This document shows, in pieces, positions 44,027-55,500 of a stretch of DNA of 64,000 nt; position 1 is the first letter of the stretch, and the number at the start of each line of letters is the position of its first letter. The notes beneath the pieces are model-generated. The model did not search any database. It saw nothing but the letters and a program-made list of their open reading frames with translations, and was not told the origin of the DNA. The translations under genes and the position numbers were made by a program. This stretch comes from Takakia lepidozioides (Eukaryota; Streptophyta; Takakiopsida; Takakiales; Takakiaceae), in assembly GCA_030704615.1 (NCBI GenBank), contig CM060732.1:80063171-80127170 (forward strand), in the 5' to 3' direction.

Positions 44027-46714
44027 ATTGTGCCGCCCATGCCAAAACTGAACATGCCCTCATGTTTGAGGGCATATCTGACATTTGGCAAACATCCGGG
44101 GGGATAAACCGTATGGCAAACATCCAGGGGGGTAAACCGTATGAAGGTAATCCTACCTACTTCAGGAACCTACTGTAAAATTTTCAAGTGATTTCGCCGT
44201 GTCATCAGGAAGATTATAACAAAAATGTAAGCTGTAAATATTTATTGTGCTCTAGTTTTGGAGTGAAAAAATGGTTTGACCAAGCAATTGGCCTGGCAAA
44301 ATGATTTTTCATTGATACAGCATACCCAGATTCTAATTGGCTGGCATGTACAGCACCTGGGGCCAAGATTCCAGAACCAAATTCCAAAACCACATGAGGG
44401 TTGCTTTGTATGGGAAAATCGGTGGGTCAAAAATGCTCTCCATTACAATTGACCCCAAATCTGCCTCAAATGTGTCCAAATTTTCATCACAATGTCAATT
44501 CCTCTGGTCATATTGTTCCTTGCGTGGAAACTCACCACCATAACAAAATTTGGAAACATTCTAACCACTCTACATGCATAGATTTCCATTTGGGCCTATT
44601 TCTACTTGAATCCAAATTCCGGGGAACTCATGCCTAAGCCGACAGAGGATTCCGGCACAAAAAATCGGGCTACGTCATCGACTCATGGGGAATTGCCGGG
44701 CACCCGAAACGCAGCACCCGACGAACGCGAAGGCAGGCCCTTTCTTTCATCGTGCGAATCTGCAAGTAACCAACTGCCAACCGTCTGAGATGTCAGTGCA
44801 GAATACAAGGGAGGCATTTTCCGGACAAAGCTCCTGCAGCAGCTCCTCCACAGGTCGAGGTAAAAGAAAATTCGTGCGTGGGCACACAGCTTCCTTCTGT
44901 AACCTACATCCGCTGTGGAGTCGTAGTGAGAGACGAGGGCTGCAGGAGATTGCCACCAACACAAACCAGCAGCTTGTTCCTCATTTCACAGCCGTTCTCG
45001 AAGCTTCAGTACACAGCCCGAAGAAGAACAAAATTCCCTGCGTTGTCACGGGTGATGGCAGCATCACCTACAAGCAACGCTGCTGAACTGGCAGATCTTT
45101 GGGGTGCAGACCCAGGCTCCGTTAGTGAGGTCAACATCTGGCAAAGAGACTGTCTTACATTCTGAAAATGGAATCCAGAGCTTCCCTGGTTACCGCCCTG
45201 CCAGTAAGGGCTCACTCCAAGCAACAGACTAACTCTCTTCCGAATGTCTATCTTCCGATCCACCTAAGAGGGACCTATCCAAACATCTAATCCTGATAGC
45301 TACATACATTGCAAGAGAGCACAGAAAATCACCAGGAAAGGGTTGAACTTCAAGTATTATGCGGAGGTCAGTAACCAATTCCCCTTGAAGTCTGGGTCTG
45401 ATGCCAACAATACTTGGACAACCTTCTTTTCACAAGGACTTGGACTCCAAGCTTCAGGTGAGTTGAGGGTACCTAAAAACCCTATCTAAGAACATCAGAA
45501 GAATACAGTTACCTACCTTACAAATCAAACCAAAGCTGGACCTCTGCATCCGTCAAGGTGGCATCAGTCACGAGCCTCAAGAGCTCTGTTATCTGATTCC
45601 CTGTGGCTTCCAATTTCTGAATCGTGTCCCTACTGATATATTTACTAGGCAAGTCCGTGCACGGAATGTGACCCTTTTCCTTCATACTTGGTGCCAATAT
45701 TTCCAATTTTGACCTGACAAACTGTAAGAAGCTTGACATGGGGGTTGTGGCCACCTTGTTCGTCTGATAATTTTCTCGATAGGCTTCATACTGACTGCCT
45801 GCCAAGTTCAGAACATCCAGTTGGTGGTGGCTCACCTGCATCCAAGGCTTTGCGTTTAGGTGCCATCCATTCCCTAACCCCCACACAGATCACCCCAACT
45901 CACCCCAATGAATGCAAGCCTATGTAGAAAACAGGCGAGATGAAGATACAGAAATGCAGCACACATGAACACACACAAAATCAGCGCGCATTAGCATCTG
46001 TGACGGCAGATAGTACAAGCAGCAACGCCTCCAAATTGAACCCTAACAGCATCGTCAATGCACAAAATGCAGGAAGATCAAGTTCCAAGGCCATATCTCG
46101 CAAAACGGAACAGCTCCCGCTGGTTTTCTGCATGGAAAATGTGTGGCTGTGCAGCTCGAGCTACGCTCATAATGAGCACACATAGAAACCCCCCTGCAAA
46201 TCACCTACATGCGACGATAGCAAAAACAAGCGCAGCAAAAACATAAAGCAGCGACAATCGAGAGAAATGCCCGTAAGCAAGGTGCAAGGAAGGCTGGAGA
46301 ATGTGCCCGAGAAGATACCCAGCCGCTCCCGCCACCTCGGGCCCGTCATCATCATTATCTCGGGTGCCTGGGTGTGTCCGCACGGGCGGACATGCAGCCC
46401 CATGCCTAAACCCATCGCCGGCTTTTGATCGCCCCCTCACCCCTTTAGCCTGCCACGTCACTCGGTCAAAGGTGCTGGAGGGCCGTGAACCACCCAATTT
46501 TGGGTACCCCTGCACATTAAAAAAATCACTGACGGCAGGGATTTTATTATCTTAGGGTGCCATAAAGACAGGCGGGTGCATAACATCAAGGCGCACAACT
46601 TTCGTTCAGAATATTTTTTCATCTGATGTCATCGGACGAAGTTACATCGTGGATGAATTCTGCAGCCCACCCTGACGCGACCCGAAACGGGTCGCCTCGT
46701 CCATTAGGGGTTAA
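44027..46714 (+). mobile_element. TTAA-bounded element, copy 2 (split)
   Basis: The interior 44060-44800 is homologous to 50330-51020 and, reversed, to 12340-12960. The right terminus TCGTCCATTAGGGGTTAA lies at 46697-46714. A ~1.7-kb stretch with a candidate gene (45366-46355) lies between the homologous parts and is absent from the 1045-bp copy 3. The left terminal repeat is not recognisable. Either the element captured this stretch or it inserted later. Confidence 0.5.
45366..46355 (-). CDS. Unassigned gene, 2-3 exons
   Basis: The best-supported exon is 45835-45522: it follows TGGATGCAG, is open for 104 codons (contains SSFLQFVRSKLEILAPSMKEK) and ends at a GTAAGG donor. A possible upstream exon (46355-46209, starts MMMTGPRWRERLG, hydrophobic near its end) closes at GTAGGT in matching phase. 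A possible last exon (45449-45366) reads a CEKKVVQVLLASDPDF stretch to a stop, also phase-consistent. An alternative upstream frame (from about 46515) has a hydrophobic span YVFAALVFAIVA. I do not recognise the protein. It lies inside the split TTAA-bounded element. Confidence 0.4.
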
Positions 46715-46716
46715 CA

Positions 46717-49700
46717 CACCAATGAGGATAATCCCTTCATTCATTCATTTGCACAAGAAGAAAGTTAGTTGCTTGCAGTTGCTTGGGCCGAGGGTGAGGA
46801 CCTCAGGTCTGGAGGAGAGAAAAACTGCAGTCTGAATCATTCGAAAGGGCACAAATGGGCGCTGTTTGCATGACCTCCACACAGCTTTGTGGTCCTCGTA
46901 CATACATGAGGTCTCTCTGTTACAACACAAGGTACTTCACAGCTGCAGAGATACTGAAGTTTGGTTGATCCTTTCCATGTGGTCGCATGGGTTGTACCAC
47001 TCTTGTCTTTCATTCATACATAGACCGACGCTGCCAATTCTAACCTCTAGCACCGATCATGCATTTGAGAGGTGTACCGTCGGACCACTGCAAGATCAGG
47101 TGGATTTCCAAGTACATCGGGAAGGATCCAGCAAGAGGGAGGGATTCTGCCCAGCACACTGAGATTTGGAGCTCCTTCATCTACAGTCAGTAAGTTCCTG
47201 TCTTTGGTTCGGAAATGCTCTTGAAGTCAATCAAAACAAACACGTTCATAAGCTTTTAGGTAGACTTTTCGCTCATGGCATGCACAGCGATGGCAACAAC
47301 GACGGCAACAACGACGCCGATGGAAAAGGAGCACTGGTATGGGAACAGGGAGACGAGCGACGTGGTTCTCTTCTTGGTTCAGCCGAAAGGGTCTATCGAA
47401 GAGGGAGATAATGTCTGTCCGCCCCCTGTCAAAAAGCAAAAGAGACCACTGAGAAGCGAGGTTGTTGAAGTGACCCATCGTAATGGACATGAAAGAGGTA
47501 TTGCTACAGGATATGTATATGGTCGTACCAAAAGAAACACAAACACAGTTGAAGTGCATCGAGATGTAGATTATTCAGTTGCTAGTGACCCAAGAAACAC
47601 AGTTGGAGGAGTTGGGGATGTAGGAGACGAAGCTGATGATGGTGGTCTCGGGACGGACAAGCGACTCATGACATTGCATGTACACTCGAAAGTGTTATGC
47701 CGCCACAGCAAGTACTTTGACTCATGCTTCAGCGAAAGATGGAGGAGCGACTGCAATCAGCCCGTTAAACTTACTCTGAACACACAGATCACAGCATACA
47801 CAGACTGCATCAAATCCTTTTACTCACCATTCTCCTCCGCTCTTTTCAAATCCGTGACACATACACTTAAAATTTTTCGAGTAGCTTCGCAGATCATGTA
47901 TCAAGACTGTGTGGATGCCTGCATGCGCTACCTGGCACTTGTTCCATGGACATCACAGGAGGAGAAGAGGATTTGCACATTTTTTTCAGCTCCCCAATTT
48001 CAGGTTTTCATCGCTGAAAAACTCGCTTCGCGCATTGCAACGTTGAGACCCAACACAGACACATCTAAGATGCTGATGACGAAGCTATTGACAGATTGTT
48101 TCCGTAAGTGCGTACATCCAACGTCAGAAATAATCAGTTGCGGCAATTTTCGGAGCCGCGAATTATTCAAGAAAGTTCTAATGGAAAATGTTCATGGTCC
48201 TTCATCGTTGTTAGGTCTGGCCAAGCATAGCATGGCAATTGTAAACCACGAGTGTAAGAAGTTCATTGAATCTGTGAAGATTTGCTTTAAGCACTTGGAT
48301 GACTATGACCGCTTAGGCGATTTTGATGGACTTCAGTGGATTGTTTGTCTTATGTTGGATCTTTCTGTGGCCGAAGAGGTCGTGGAGCTGATTGCCTTGG
48401 AGGAAACCTGGCCAAGGATCATGAAAGGAGTATATTACGACGAATTCTGGAAGAGAAATAATTCTCATGTGATTATCTACTGGGCTGTTAGATTGTCCAT
48501 TATGCTGCAAAAGATCTTTGAGCACATTCGGGATGGAAAATTGATTCTCGAAACGTCAGTGAAGGCAGCAATGATCAACAACTGGTCGATCATGGTGCTC
48601 GTGTCTTCTTCTCAGGACGTCTCTGAGAGTAGAACTAAATACGAGAAGACAAATGCGATGTTGAATGGCGTTGTTAGTACTTTCCCTCCAGATGAACAAA
48701 CACAGCGGTGGATGACCATTACAGGCACGATCACGACTTGAGAGGCCTAGAATACTGGGCACAATGCTTGGCTAAGCCAAGTGCGACAGTCTCTCTCTGA
48801 TGTCGAGTTTTAAGAAGGGCCTGCGACTGGGCACCTGTCTCAGCTGAGACACAGACGATGGGTTCTGGTAGCACCAAAGTTTGAATCAAAGTGTTTCATC
48901 CGGATACAAAGAAATAGAAAAGGCACCAGATTCAAGCATGCTCTTGATTTAGACTTGGGGCCTTGGAGAGAGTGACAGAAAAAAGGGAGACGAAAGAAGT
49001 GCACACCAGATCCAGTCCTAGATATCCAGTACCCCAACTTTGTATGCTGGCATTTTCATTTTCCCATGGGACCAGAGAAGGAGGTGACCTTTGCTCATCA
49101 TGCTCTTCTATCCTGCCCCACAGTATCTGTAATACAATCATTTTTTGGGTTGCCTTTACAACATACACCCTATTGCAAAGTAAAACCCATGACGTGAAAC
49201 TTGTTAAGCATGAGCATTGCTGCACCATAATCGACCAAATGCCCGGGTTGTGCAAGAACAAGTTATATTTTGCCAATCTCGTCATGCATAGGACAATGAC
49301 ACTGAGATGAGTATGTGCAAGCTATGTTGTCCAATTCACGGGGATTCGGACATGCCTTCCTGTTGTGGAATTCCCTTGTTAGTTTTTAATTTTAATTTTA
49401 ATTTTTGTTTTTATTATTCCCTTGTTTGTCCCTCTTTGCTCAACTGTCCCGGCTTTGGTTTTTTTCCTTCGGTTCAATGCCTTGCATCTCACCCCAAGAT
49501 GTTCTGAGTGGATACCTGTAGGGCATCGTATCAGAATATTCACAAACAGCACGACTCTTCCAGTCTTCACAAGCTTTTAGAGCTAACAGTTTCATGAAGT
49601 TGCAGTTGATCCCACTATGCATTGTTAAGTGGGTTCCTGCTTTGCATTTTCTTCTGTTCTGCTCAAGCTTTGGTCATCCTTTGAAGTTCCTGGTCCCTGT

Positions 49701-49757
49701 TTTTGTAGGGTTCATCTTTTCCTCATAAAGTACTCTCATTTGATTGCTAGAGCTTTT
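46717..49757. repeat. Segmental duplication, copy B (BTB gene and flanks)
   Basis: Partner of 38978-42135 in the same orientation. It starts within three bases of the TTAA end of the upstream element (46714). Both copies share an upstream CATTCATTCATT stretch, the exonic sequence and a long 3' flank; the flank near 49385 has gained an AATTTT-type expansion. Confidence 0.9.
47275..48741 (+). CDS. BTB/POZ domain protein, copy B (C-terminus shortened)
   Basis: One 488-codon intronless frame. The BTB domain starts at SDVVLFLVQPKG (residues ~34-45) and contains a ~90-residue acidic, low-complexity insert before LHVHSKVLCRHSKYFDSCFS, then the helices to about residue 220. The C-terminal half is helical (FDGLQWIVCLMLDLSVAEEV). 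After PPDEQTQ the sequence differs from copy A: deletions remove about 40 codons and change frame, so the protein ends WMTITGTITT instead of the conserved tail. Downstream DNA still shows the old tail sequence (CTTGGCTAAGCCAAGTGCGACAG), now untranslated. The family is the plant At3g05675-like BTB/POZ group. It may be functional without its tail or be decaying. Confidence 0.75.
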   Translation: MACTAMATTTATTTPMEKEHWYGNRETSDVVLFLVQPKGSIEEGDNVCPPPVKKQKRPLRSEVVEVTHRNGHERGIATGYVYGRTKRNTNTVEVHRDVDYSVASDPRNTVGGVGDVGDEADDGGLGTDKRLMTLHVHSKVLCRHSKYFDSCFSERWRSDCNQPVKLTLNTQITAYTDCIKSFYSPFSSALFKSVTHTLKIFRVASQIMYQDCVDACMRYLALVPWTSQEEKRICTFFSAPQFQVFIAEKLASRIATLRPNTDTSKMLMTKLLTDCFRKCVHPTSEIISCGNFRSRELFKKVLMENVHGPSSLLGLAKHSMAIVNHECKKFIESVKICFKHLDDYDRLGDFDGLQWIVCLMLDLSVAEEVVELIALEETWPRIMKGVYYDEFWKRNNSHVIIYWAVRLSIMLQKIFEHIRDGKLILETSVKAAMINNWSIMVLVSSSQDVSESRTKYEKTNAMLNGVVSTFPPDEQTQRWMTITGTITT

Positions 49758-50183
49758 CTTATGTTGTTTGACTAATCCTTCTGGAAAGATAAACTCCATA
49801 CAGGTAGACGATGCAGAGGGAGCCTTTAGAGCTTGTCAAATCCTTCAACATATGGTGTAACTGACTTAAAAATACAACGGGCAGTCTCTTTCTTGGTTGC
49901 ATTGCATTTCTTTGTGGTCAATTTCTATTTCTGCTCCAATGGTGCGCCTATTTCCTTACCTTTATAAATTGAACATTCTCTCCCCCCTCTTTCTAGGTGT
50001 CCTTAGAGCCCGGGCCCACCTGTCTACTCAACAGCCCCCTGCGTGTCCTTCCCCACTTCATCGTGCCAGCTTCTCACTCGCTGATTTTCCTTGAAATGAA
50101 ACTTGGGTTTACATATTCTCATTTCGCTCCTCTGTTTATTGGGTCTTTGCTTGTAAATTTCTTACACCAGTTAATATGGGTAC

Positions 50184-50292
50184 CAGTGTTGGGCAGTTAT
50201 CATGCTTTTTTCATAACCGGCGGTTCAGGTTACCTATTTCAGATGAGAATGGTTCCAGATTTGAAAACTTTTAATATCAGATAACTTGCCGA
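50184..50292 (+). mobile_element. Truncated hAT-type element (left end only)
   Basis: It begins CAGTGTTGGGCAGTTAT and contains ATAACCGGCGGTTCAGGTTA, like the left end of the complete hAT element. It runs directly into the TTAA-bounded element at 50293 and has no right terminus. Confidence 0.6.
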
Positions 50293-51337
50293 TTAACCCC
50301 CAAAGGACGAGCCCGTTTTTGGTGGACCCACTCCAAAACGGAACATACCCTCTTGGATAAGGGTATATTTCTCGTTTGACAAACATTCCCAAGGATAAAC
50401 CATATGAAAGACACCCTACCTACTTATCCACCTGCTGTAAAAATTTCAGGTCATTTGACGGTGTCAGATTAAATTTGTAGTGTACTCCAATTTGAGAGTG
50501 AAAGAATGGGTTGACCAAGCATTTGACCTACCACAATGATTTTTCATTGATACAGGCCACCTAGATTTAGATTATGAGGCACCTAAAGCATGTTGGCCCA
50601 AAATTTCAGAGCCCAAATCCAAAATCTCATAAGGGTTGCGTTGTATGGAAAAGTAGGGGGGTAAGAAAACTACAATTGACACCCAAATCAGCCTTAGAGT
50701 GTCCAAATTTTCATTGGAACCAGAATTCCTCAGGTCATATTGTTCCTTGCCTGATTACTCACTACCTTGAAAAAACCATCCATCATTCTAACCCATGTAC
50801 AGGCAGAGATTCATTCTTTCTGACTTCCTACTTGAATCCCAGCTCAAGCCAACTATTGTCTGAGCCGGCAGACAGTACTTTCTGCCAAAAAAAAAACGGA
50901 CAACGTCATCATTTTGTGACCAAACGCCGGGGGGGGGGCGAGAAGGGCCCCATAACACCTTGTGGTTTGTCGTCTCGAACTGACGCAACCTGCAACTGTC
51001 AACCGTCTTACCTGCTTCCCGTGTGTATGCTTCATGCGAGCACCTGCATCACCCCCAACCCAGTAAACAGCAAAACAGAGCCATATGTGATTCCCAGACT
51101 GGGGGCGGGCTGGGGGGGGAGTTAAACCCCCCCATCTGCCCAGTGTGCAGACAGTCCTGCCCCTCAAGTATCACCCCAAAAAACACAAATCACAAGCATG
51201 AGCTACACTGACCCCCCATTCCAAAAATGTGAAACCACCGAAACACAAACCTTACACACCCATGTCACCCACAGCCCCGCGACCATCATGGAAGCACAGA
51301 CGATGCGATTTAGGTTGTTTCGTCCAGTAGGGGTTAA
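50293..51337 (+). mobile_element. TTAA-bounded non-autonomous element, copy 3 (complete, 1045 bp)
   Basis: The left end is TTAACCCCCAAAGGACGA (50293-50310) and the right end TCGTCCAGTAGGGGTTAA (51320-51337); as inverted repeats they agree at about 15 of 18 positions. TTAA at both outer edges with CCCC/GGGG inside is the arrangement of piggyBac-superfamily elements, which duplicate TTAA on insertion. No transposase frame exists inside. The interior has runs of A, G and C and shares blocks with copies 1 and 2. Confidence 0.65.
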
Positions 51338-52505
51338 TGAAGACATTTCCTCTTACCGCCCCGGTCTTGCTTGGATGATAACTAATTATGTAATGTAGAA
51401 TCCTCTTGATTACATCTGTAGGGGACTCACCTTTCTGCAATTCAGAAACTGGTGTCAAAGAGTCATTAAAGAGTCTTTGCAAAAATGTGCATCACAAGCA
51501 GTCTACTTTGCCAAAGCAAGCTGACTGAACTTCTTTATGACAGATTCCAAATTGAGCAATGTTTTTCCCTAGGAACACACTAGACCGTGTCTGGTGTCCA
51601 TACTCTCTTTTGATTTTGTTTCTTGGCCCTGTATTTTCATTAAGTCAGGGACTATGCATCGGTTGGAGTCCTTTAGATCTCATATCATGGGTTGGAGAAG
51701 GGAACGTTGTTCTTATTATTGAGAGAACTAAATATGAGGATGGACGAATGCACTACATTGAAGATACATTGAACATTACCTGCTAGCATGCATCCATGCA
51801 TCTTCTCTGGAAACACCCAGAGACAGCTCACTCACTATATTTGTAGAGAACCATACCCAACCCCATAGGTTGTTAGGTTATCTTTCATTGATAGACGGGA
51901 TATCAATGTCTCAATTCCAGTTACCAGTTATTTTATCCTTCCCAACTGCCCGCTCCCAGTCAGTGGTATGTAACTAGATTGATAACTAAAAGTTTTCTGG
52001 TTCGAAAACTAACAACCACTAGATCAGTGTTGCATAGCTGATATTTTGAACAGTACACCTAATGTCTCCAATCATTCTATTCTGATGTTGTTTGAAATAT
52101 ACAATTAACTAGGTTGCTATGCTAGCTAACCAATCAATCCAAGTTTAACAAGAAAAGGACAACCTTCAACTTCTAAACAATCTTTTGACTCCACTATATT
52201 ATCTCCAGGGCTTTCCACTACGAAGTTATCTTGCAATGGACTATAGACTATGGACCGAGATATGGTCCCCTTATAACATTGATTGCCTGTACTATCCCCA
52301 CTTCTGGACCCCAGCATATCACATACCTGTTTGGTTGGATGGAAGACATGTCCCTTGCAATTGAAGATGATTTTTCTCATTCTCAACACTGGTCTCCTCA
52401 CTGCTGAAAGGAAACTTCTGTAGTGGAGGTTGATGCATCCCAAACCATTCTCTTGTCGGCACTGACGTTTCCATTTGATTATTATTTCCTCCAAATACCT
52501 TGTGG

Positions 52506-55500
52506 TCAGAACTGATTGGCACCCCTTCGCACCCTCTGTTGGCCACTAGTTTTGGTGTTCTTTGAGAGTTTGCCACTGTTCCCAAATACATCACCACCCT
52601 TCTGCCCACTCATTAAACTTCCAGTCTGCACCAACTTCCTCTTCTCATTTTTGCAAGACTGTTTTTGTAAGAGAGAAGAACTAGGGGCTTCACGTGGTGA
52701 AGGCTTGCTCCGCACAGCCGGTCGGTGTGTGTGTGCTCTTTGTGAAGGAGTGGGGGATGCCGGGGCTTTAGTTGACATCTGGGAGAAGGAAGGAGCTGGT
52801 GCTGTCGGGTCATAGCACTTGGTCCTCTGAACCAGCCCTGGAGACATAAACCATCAGTAGTTTCCCAACCTAGCTCAATGCTAAGTTTGAAGCTGCCTAC
52901 TCTCTCACTGGCCATAGTATTGACGTGCCCCTCACCTTGGAGACAAGGTGTCGTCAGATAGAGTATGTTGCATCAACCCTGGCTGTTCTCTCAGAAGACA
53001 ATAATGTCCCCCTGGGACCATCTCTGCCTCTACAAACCTGCAGGAAGCTTGTGAGAGGAAAACATTGGACCTGGAGGGATGTCTGCAAGAAATCGTGAGG
53101 GGACATTATGCTGGCCACCAGCCATCATCAAATGTGTCACCTGCAGAACACCCAGCCTTTCTTCTGAAAGAGGTCACATTATCGAAAGGAAATTATTCTA
53201 TAACCTGTCGGAAGGCATACAAATTGTTTTGGTAGATTACATTACAGAGATACATATGCTTGCTGGATCTGGAGAATAAAGGCGCAAAGGGAAAGGCTAG
53301 TGATGTCATAATGATCATCCAGCAAAAACCTAATCATTTCCACTCTCGTCCTCACCAAGATTCTTCAACATTGCTAATGGAAGATTTATGTGGACGTTTC
53401 CTCTGGTCTCACCTTCCTCTTTCCCTTGTTCCATAACAGGAGGTATGGAGAGACGCACCATTACAAACCGTTTGGCACGTGTCAGTGCAACATACATGAG
53501 CCGCCTCTGGAGGAACCAACGAGAACCTTCATCAATACCTCTTTTCGTGAAAGCAATCTCTCTTTCTTCCACAACAGACCCAGTGATTCCAATCCACACA
53601 AAATTGAGAATCCAGCAAGCTCCTTACTCATACAGGAAGTTACTATTGAAGGAGGAGAGCTCAGTTCTGACCAAATATGATTGAAATCCACTATCTAACA
53701 AGCTTGCTGGGTGAGATAGTCACTCAAGAACAGAAGAGGACTAATGCTGGCTGGAACTTACAGTAGCAGATGGGATACTGCCTCTTTGCAAAGTCAGCAC
53801 TTCTTAATTGCAATAAAATAGGAATCAGGGCACCCTGAGCACATACTCGACAAGGTAATGTCTGGGTGGATTTCATTGCTCACAAAGGCATGCTTAAAAA
53901 AAAAACTCTATAATTGAACATGAAGAGGAACAAAGATAGAGAGGAGAAATCGGACTGGGTATAACAAACGAAGAACTACTTCAAAATACACCAAGTGCCA
54001 CCAGACGACAAGTGCCTAGAGCAGGTAGAGTGAGATGAAATAAATGAAATGTTACTTTATAACGTCCGCGGAAAGATGATGGCAGCGGTTCCAAATTTTA
54101 TATACTCCAGGAAACTGGACTTCCCCAGCATCCATGGGCAGCCCAGAAGGGCCATAGGAGACAGAAGAATAACGCAGAACAACAAGATGAACTCAAAGAA
54201 CAAATCAAACCCCCAACATTGCACAGCAGACAAATTAAGAAACTTTATAAGAGAAATGAAATGGTACTCCCGAGAGGGCCCTCCACAAGCGGCCAAATAA
54301 GAGAGAAAATCAATGAGTCCACTTGCCTCCTCCTCGAGTCCCTCACTCTCAAGGCAGCCTTCATCCCCAGCCCTGCTTGCCCGTATGTGACCACCTTCAG
54401 TGTCCTTTGTGGCCCCTAGCACAAATACTTCAGTGTTTTCTCCCTTCTCCAAGACAGCCGGTATGCATGAATTTGTTTCTGACAGCAATCCTCTCTGATT
54501 TGGCACAGTTCCACCATTAATGATGTGGGTACTTGATGGCAGAGGTGAATTTGCAATGACCGGTTCATAATCCATGACCGGTAGCACTCCTTCGTTGGCC
54601 CGAACAAGTATGACGGCTGCCCATTCCAAACCCTTTGCCTGTTGGGCAAGCAAGATTATGACAGACCAGGAGTAGTGCATGATCAGATTTTCCCACTATG
54701 AGAAATCGCACTCATGCATCGTAGCTTGTGGCCATGCACCCTGTGCTAGGGGGAGCGGGACAAGGGACGTATGGGCCATTGCCATCAATAGTGGAATTCA
54801 AATTATCCTTGTTTCAGAGTGCCGAAGACTGGACTGTTAAAGATGCCCAAAGAGTAGAGAAACCCAAATTGGTCAATGAAGAAATGAAATGAAATGGTTC
54901 CAACATCCGCAGAAAGCTCAAAGAGCGAGCAAGAATGAAACAAAGAAAGAGAGAGGCCCCCACAAGCAGCCCAGAACCCCACTATTGCTCAAGAGATTGT
55001 CTAAGAGTCAACACCTCATGCAGATATGCTGCTAAGCATTTCTGATCCTCGAGATGGAAGACCTCTGTGAGACATTGGCTATCTCAGAACAGACAATCTC
55101 CGACGGTCTCATAGTAGAAAGGACCATCAAAGAAGAAATGTTCTTCACTTTTGATTTCCCTCCTGTTGTCCCCTGATAGAGGTAGCTGCAGACAGGTAAT
55201 CAGGCTGCAAGATTCTATCATCACAGAGGACCATGAATGTCTCCCGATAGAAATGAAAAGAAATGGATACTTATACCTACTACAAAATGTACAATGTCCA
55301 GGGGAAGGTCACAAGAGAGGAGGATAATTTAAAAAGTCCACAGGGAGCCTGAGGGCCCAGAGGGAAAGAGAGGGGAATTGCACTTTGTAGGCTGCCTGAA
55401 CCTGTGGAGAACTTGTGCAGCAATGGAAATTATAACCATGCAATAGACTGCTTACTTTCTAGGCTGCCTGAACCTGTGGAGAATTGTGGAGCATGAAAAT

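Noticed and set aside
43798-44178. Plus-strand 126-codon ORF at 43.8 kb
   Set aside because: It runs across a junction: its start is copied helicase exon and the rest is the reverse of a chromodomain integrase fragment and a transposon end.
50788-51211. Several ORFs in both strands around 51 kb
   Set aside because: They lie inside the TTAA-bounded element and cross homopolymer runs of A, G and C; no domain is present.
52319-52609. Minus-strand ORF of 96 codons next to the helicase 3' end
   Set aside because: It overlaps the last helicase exon in another frame. The frame ending at 52506 has matching splice phase and a plausible disordered tail.
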